Shown one piece after another: positions 29,509 to 34,170 of a DNA stretch of 34,170 nt. The first letter of the stretch is position 1. Every line of letters begins with the position of its first letter. The DNA comes from Phoronis australis. Its lineage: Eukaryota; Phoronida; Phoronidae. The notes under the pieces are model-generated. The model saw nothing but the letters and a program-made list of their open reading frames with translations, had not been told where the DNA came from and searched no databases. A program made the translations under genes and the position numbers. The stretch covers positions 165,967 to 200,136 of the forward strand of contig NMRA01000454.1 of the NCBI GenBank assembly GCA_002633005.1, in the 5' to 3' direction.

Positions 29509-32500
29509 GTGAGTTTTTGTTGTCATTTGTCCTTTACCGTATTGCTCGTTGCGGACGATACTGCTTAATGAAAAAGAAGCATTGAAATTACTTCCACTGT
29601 CAATTTCTTGCGAAATAAACTGCTTCAGTGTCTGTGTGGTAATCTAAGCCCTGACGACCTCAGACTCCGTCGACCCACAACCCTAAAATTCCAACTCTGG
29701 CACGTGGCTATTGCGTCCTGTTCACTAAGAAAAGACGTTAAAAAGGCTACTCACTTTGGCCGCCGCCATTATTGTTGCATGGATTGTGTCGACACTTGGC
29801 TGGTGTGTGCGCGCCGACAAAGTACTCTCCCATCCTGCATCCGTCTGTGCTGAGCTGATTTGCCTTAATCTTTGCGTGTTTTTTCGTTCTTTTATACTTG
29901 TATCATTTATCTTTTATACATGCTTCTCTTTTGACTGATGACATTTTCTATTAATGCATATAACAAAAAACGAAACCTTAATTCATCCAAAATAGTTCGG
30001 GACTAAGTCCTTAAATTAGCGGCGTTGCAAGAAATGATCCCTACTTTTTTGAGAAATATTGAGAATTCAACGTAAAACACTAACAAATATGGACTAGTTT
30101 TAGGAAACACAGTGGAGTTGCTATTTTAGACGGATTCACCGGACTCCCAAAAACCGTGTCTGATGGCATCTGAAATGGTTAGCGAATTCGGGTAAGTTGC
30201 AAGGAATGAAACTGGAGGCAGAGAGGTAGGGGCTGGAAAACCCGCAAGATATGTAATTCATGCCTACTGTCCAGTACTGCCTTGTACGCACCCATAAAAC
30301 AGCCAAGATGCATGTTGAATACAAAGTACATTTAGAGTTGTGGTTCACGACGCTTTCCAGCTCTTGTAAACCGTTGAATGTTTTAAATCATTTGTCAGCA
30401 ATTAGTTAAAGGCATATTCAAACAATATATTGGCAGGTAAAAGTGGCCATCATCAAAGTAAATAATATAAAGACGCCGTATTTCCAGACTTGATGTTTTA
30501 AAACCCGTGTCAAAACAAATATTTAAGCAAAATATATCGGGTTTTCCAAGGTAATACATCTATTATCAAAGTACCCACCGATGGAGAGCTCAATAGGTCT
30601 TTGAAAGAACACTTTCTTCAACACTTACTATTGCAAATTACCAAGCATGTTGGTCTCTGTACACTTTGAAATAAATTAACCTAGTTTTAATGAGCGTGTA
30701 TCGAAAGTTGAATGTCACCACTAAGAAGTAATTTTCGCAACGAGTTTTGAATAACACGATCAGTAACTTTTCTTCCCATGCTGTCTTTGGATCGTGACAG
30801 TAACGACTTCGGTTCGGTTGGCCGCTTCCCAATTAATTCAACACACTTTGCATTTGGAAAACTCGCCTATTTTGTGTTTTAACTGTACAGCCGTGGCATT
30901 AGTTTTTCGGCATGTTCACAAACGCATAGTAACTGTGCATTCAAATTACTTTCGCCTTTCGATACGAATATGTTAAATACGCCCTACTTAGGACGGTTTA
31001 AAAGGATAACCAGCCAAGGTGATGCATTTAGTGCCTACAATGTACATGCAACTGTGGATAATAAGCGTATCTGCAGTTGCATTGTTTTTTAACGTTTGAT
31101 GTTTCAAATGCCTACAGGAGTCTCAGTGCTGTAGGCATGGCTTAATATGCGCCTTACGAACATTTTATCCCCGTGTCTGTAATACAGAAATTGTCACGGA
31201 CGTCAAGCAGTTGCATAATAAGTTTAATTGAAAACGTCAGGTGTGATTTGATTGTACACACATTTGTATTTGATAAAGCTGTAAAGTAGAAAATAAATCC
31301 GAAACTAAAAGAGGCCTTCCAGATCCTCTAAAGAATACACTATTGTTCCAAAAATTAAACAAAAATGGATCAGAAAGATGTTTCTGTTCAAATAAAGAAA
31401 CTCCAATACCCCGAAACCCCTCACAGACTCAAATGAGAACGATTTTGAATCAATACGCCTAACACACTTAATCATATTGGAATGAAGATAAAGACTTTTT
31501 TAAATTATATCATTTAGTTTTTTCCGCAACAATGCGTCACGTTCATTACACCATATATCAGATACCAATTGTCATAAAGTGTTTGATTTTACTTTATTTA
31601 GGTTTTTGTTGAAGAAGGATGTTATTGTATCCAAACAATTCAGTGATCCTTTTTTGTTGTTTTACTTACGTGTATTTAAAAAATGCCAAACCTGTTAAGG
31701 CTTTCCCTAACGCCTGCCGATTGACCATCGCAGTACTTATTTTGCAACTGGGCCTTTGAAAGTTTGCATACATGTATATGTTACCTCTTCAAAAGGTAAA
31801 CAAAAATTAAAGCTGAAACAATGTAGGTAAATTTAGTATCAACCACGGCGATTGAAACTATAAGAATTTGAAGAAAACGACACCTTTTATTTAATTTTCT
31901 ATCAAGAAATGTGAAATCGGGCTCTGTTGGAATACTTATTAACTTACCACTGTCAACCAATCGCCCCATCACGAACAAAATTTGTTCATGTGTCCTAGAC
32001 CTGAATACTGTATGCGTTTCTGTTTGGTGTGATGATCCACTGATTTATTATAAAGAGTCACTGCATGAGAACGTCAGGCAATTTGCAATATTATGGGAAC
32101 ATGGCATGTCACGAATTTTAAATTTGATATAGTACATATATGTCACTTGGGGTATACTAGCTAAAAATATAAAAAGTAGTGTTGTCTTTCGTAAATATGT
32201 AACAAATAACTAAATCGGGTGAAAAAATACCTGTAACCCCTTGTGCGCGATTGTTGAAAATGCTCTATGTTTCCATGGGAATTAAACCAGTTTGCTGGCG
32301 TTTAAAAATAAAAAAGTGATTGAGTTATACACAACTATCCTTTTTGTGATGGAGAACGCCAAAAATAAATCAGAATGACGTATTATGATATTTTTTTAAA
32401 AAACTTTTGAATGCCGTGCCTCCACAGCCCAAAAACATCTACTAATTGAGACTTATATAGAGGTCTTTGTAGGTCAAGTGCTCAAAAACTGCACATGGGT

Positions 32501-33511
32501 TCTGTGATAGCTACAGGTCTCGAAGGCACTTTCACCGCTTTCACCTGATTCATACTGCCACCATCAAGGGGCGGCAAAGCAGAATATATGAAAAATATGA
32601 TCCAAATTGGAAGTAAATTGTAATAAAAAATCACGATAAATTTTAATCAAGATTACCAGAATTGGTTCGAGCGTTCTTTTAGCGAAATATTGCGTTATTG
32701 ACATTTAGCTAAGAAACGGAATGAGGTTCACGAAAATAGGTCACGCTCTGAAGCAAAGTTAAACAGCCAGCGAGCTACTGTGTTACTTATAACAGAGATA
32801 TTGTCAAATACCTGAAAAGTGTCAACACACTAGATCACTTGGAAGAATGGGAGTTGATTGGCAAACTGGGAGTGTGAGAGACAAAGGAACTGGCCAGCCG
32901 GTCAGAACAAAAGATCATATGTCCAAGGCACCGTATGTCGCAGTATCCAGGTTGTAAGCCAAGATGTACGTTTGCAGCCTCAGAAATGCAAAGGATGTTC
33001 ACCACTCAATCCCAGGACTACGTCTGCTTGATAACTTTTCATTTGAAGGTGAGCTACATAACAATCCAGAGTATGGGCTGTATACAATTAGATAGACTGT
33101 TTTGTCTTAGAAATCTCGTCGTACCATCTGACAACCAGTTTCACATGTGTATGTGGTCTAAAACAAAAGTTAAATATGTGATGGAATGGAATATTCTTTC
33201 ATATTATCTTGATTTTTAAAAAGGACTTGTGCTCTAATGCTTACAGCCATGTTACTTATTTCAACAGGAAAAGTGGTTGTTTGGAAATCATTTGGCATGG
33301 GAGATGGGTCGGTTTTGGGGAATCCTGCTTCTAATTGCAAACCAGTGGACTTAGCGGAACTAGTGGTTGAAGAATATTTTGCTGCAACTCATTGGGACCT
33401 TTCATTAGCTTCAGCAATCGAAATACAAAGATATTCCCTTGTCCAAAAGATGGTTGTAACAACACTTTTGGCTCTCAAAACGAATTCAAGCAGCAAGTTA
33501 GCTTGGGCTGG
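29509..33511. other. Presumed intron or intergenic sequence after the FN3 exon
   Basis: About 4 kb of mainly AT-rich sequence. A short GC-rich, hydrophobic open stretch near 29740-29825 (TLAAAIIVAWIVSTLGW) was considered and not accepted. Near the right end, 33268-33521 is an open frame behind a CAG at about 33267, starting GKVVVWKSFGMGDG, with no recognised family. No further FN3-like exon was found. Confidence 0.45.
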
Positions 33512-33521
33512 TGTAGTATAG
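33268..33521 (+). CDS. Possible exon, unrecognised, ends at the LTR boundary
   Basis: TTACTTATTTCAACAG (ending about 33267) could be an acceptor. The following frame is open for about 84 codons (GKVVVWKSFGMGDG, then NPASNCKPVDLAELVVEEYF) to a stop at 33519-33521. The stop lies just inside the retrotransposon LTR that begins at 33512, so if this was an exon the insertion cut it. A donor-like AAG|GTGAGC occurs upstream at about 33050. No domain is recognised. Confidence 0.2.
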
Positions 33522-33673
33522 CCGATGATTTGGATAAAATCTGATTTATTTCTGAGAGCAGACTAAAACAATACCACGCCAAAATGGCTGCTCACTGAAG
33601 ACTCCCAAAGTGAGGCTGTCCACTCCAATACTAAAACTGCTCAATAGATGTCACTGCAAGACAGTACATCACA
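33512..33673 (-). repeat. LTR (3' LTR) of a Ty3/Gypsy-type retrotransposon
   Basis: On the minus strand the segment starts TGTGATGTAC right after the polypurine tract and ends CTATACTACA. The TGT...ACA ends are those expected for an LTR. Length is 162 bp, short but within the range of small Gypsy LTRs. An AATAAA polyadenylation signal (complement of 33545-33550) lies in its second half, as expected. The partner LTR would be beyond the right edge, so the ends and target duplication cannot be confirmed here. Confidence 0.6.
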
Positions 33674-33689
33674 CCCCTCCCCATCCCGT
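33674..33689 (-). promoter_or_regulatory. Polypurine tract of the LTR retrotransposon
   Basis: On the minus strand, GGGATGGGGAGGGG directly abuts the LTR start TGTGATG. Such a tract primes plus-strand DNA synthesis in LTR retroelements. It lies about 120 bases past the stop codon of the polyprotein, a normal distance. Confidence 0.65.
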
Positions 33690-33812
33690 TGAAGTATGCC
33701 ACGTTAGTAACGTCCATTTTAAGTATAGCAATTAATGTCTCTTCAACAAAAGTCTGACTAGTATCTGATTAAAATGTCAACGAACTGGTTAACTACTCCA
33801 ACTCCTTAGTGT

Positions 33813-34170
33813 CTACAAGTTCAGTTTATCAACAGGCTTCCGTACTCGCACGGAACGCCGGAGAGGGGGGGCCTCAGGGCTAGCACTCTCCACAGCGCCG
33901 TTTGTTTCAGCAACTACAGCCCCTGACCGGGTCACCTCTGCAACCGGGCCTATTTCGGAAGACGCTACTGAGCTTGGGGTCTGCTGCGGTTCAACACCAA
34001 CATCCACGCGCGCCGACACCTCATGCTCCGAGGGCACACCTTTAAACATCTGGTCGTGATGGCGTCTGAACACTCAGCCATCCTGACAGCGAATCCTACA
34101 TGACACCGGGCCAGTAATATCTTCCACGGTGCCTAACAGATTGGGCGGCCCATACTGAGAGTAATTTCTA
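33813..34170 (-). pseudogene. Ty3/Gypsy-type Pol, integrase C-terminal tail (partial)
   Basis: Minus-strand frame open from the window edge, ending at TAG (33815-33813). It shows the usual end of Gypsy-type integrase: GPPNLLGTVEDITGPVSCRI, then DG, then VFRRHHDQMF, matching the family pattern G-x-V...TGP-x-S-Y/C-x-V...DG-x-x-RRH-x-DQL. A proline/serine/alanine-rich tail follows, then RRSVRVRKPVDKLNL, the typical basic terminal motif. Integrase joins the DNA copy to the genome. A TGA at 34076-34074, between DG and VFRRH where the family often has arginine, disrupts the frame; CGA to TGA would explain it. The catalytic core and other Pol domains would lie to the right, outside the window. Confidence 0.7.

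Noticed and set aside
29740-29938. Hydrophobic open stretch (TLAAAIIVAWIVSTLGW) as a membrane exon of the FN3 gene
   Set aside because: The upstream acceptor is weak, the frame has a stop shortly before, there is no donor or charged anchor in the expected place, and the rest is low-complexity.
1-34170. tRNA genes, CRISPR array or bacterial operon
   Set aside because: No B-box plus cloverleaf pattern was noticed, no regularly spaced identical repeats with unique spacers, and the overall sequence is plainly animal nuclear DNA.

Overview
This window looks like nuclear DNA of a marine invertebrate animal. It is AT-rich and mostly non-coding, with metazoan-type rRNA sequence, a fibronectin type III exon bounded by GT/AG splice sites, and remains of eukaryotic retroelements. 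Several 18S positions (the TTCGTTGG, ATTACGG and CGCCGTAAG variants) match my recollection of lophotrochozoan 18S, but the phylum cannot be fixed from this alone. Two single-N gaps (5278 and 9122) show that this is a draft assembly. I see no bacterial operon, CRISPR array or tRNA gene.

Layout. 1-330: degenerate CGAGTA/TACTCG repeat field. 2057-2656: foldback-like element. 4107-4290: dense cluster of GGTCG/CGACC words. 4517-7927: displaced, damaged piece of a ribosomal RNA unit (18S lacking its 5' third, ITS1, 5.8S, the start of ITS2). The 18S is split at 4673-6101 by a 1.42-kb insert with TTAA target duplications and 12-bp terminal inverted repeats, i.e. a cut-and-paste transposon of Kolobok or piggyBac type. 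ITS2 breaks off into a tandem array of ~670-bp units (7928-9837). 11130-11310: 63-bp minisatellite. 14317-16400: GC-rich block with overlapping ORFs, then a diverged direct-repeat pair. 21.7-23.3 kb: two related fragments, perhaps LINE tails. 26,633-28,264: two truncated Penelope-like retroelement copies joined in inverted orientation, with YADD reverse transcriptase and GIY-YIG endonuclease remnants. 29,251-29,508: FN3 exon. 33,512-34,170: 3' end of a Ty3/Gypsy-type LTR retrotransposon on the minus strand (LTR, polypurine tract, integrase C-terminal tail), continuing past the right edge.

How the parts fit. Only the FN3 exon, and less certainly a minus-strand terminal exon at 23,744-23,965, look like host protein-coding sequence; their genes must extend far beyond the visible exons. 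The most notable structure is the nested one: an rDNA fragment with deletions in near-universally conserved 18S segments, interrupted by a TTAA transposon that itself carries a promoter-like segment (GC box, ZNF143-type motif, ETS-like motif) upstream of a possible short first exon.
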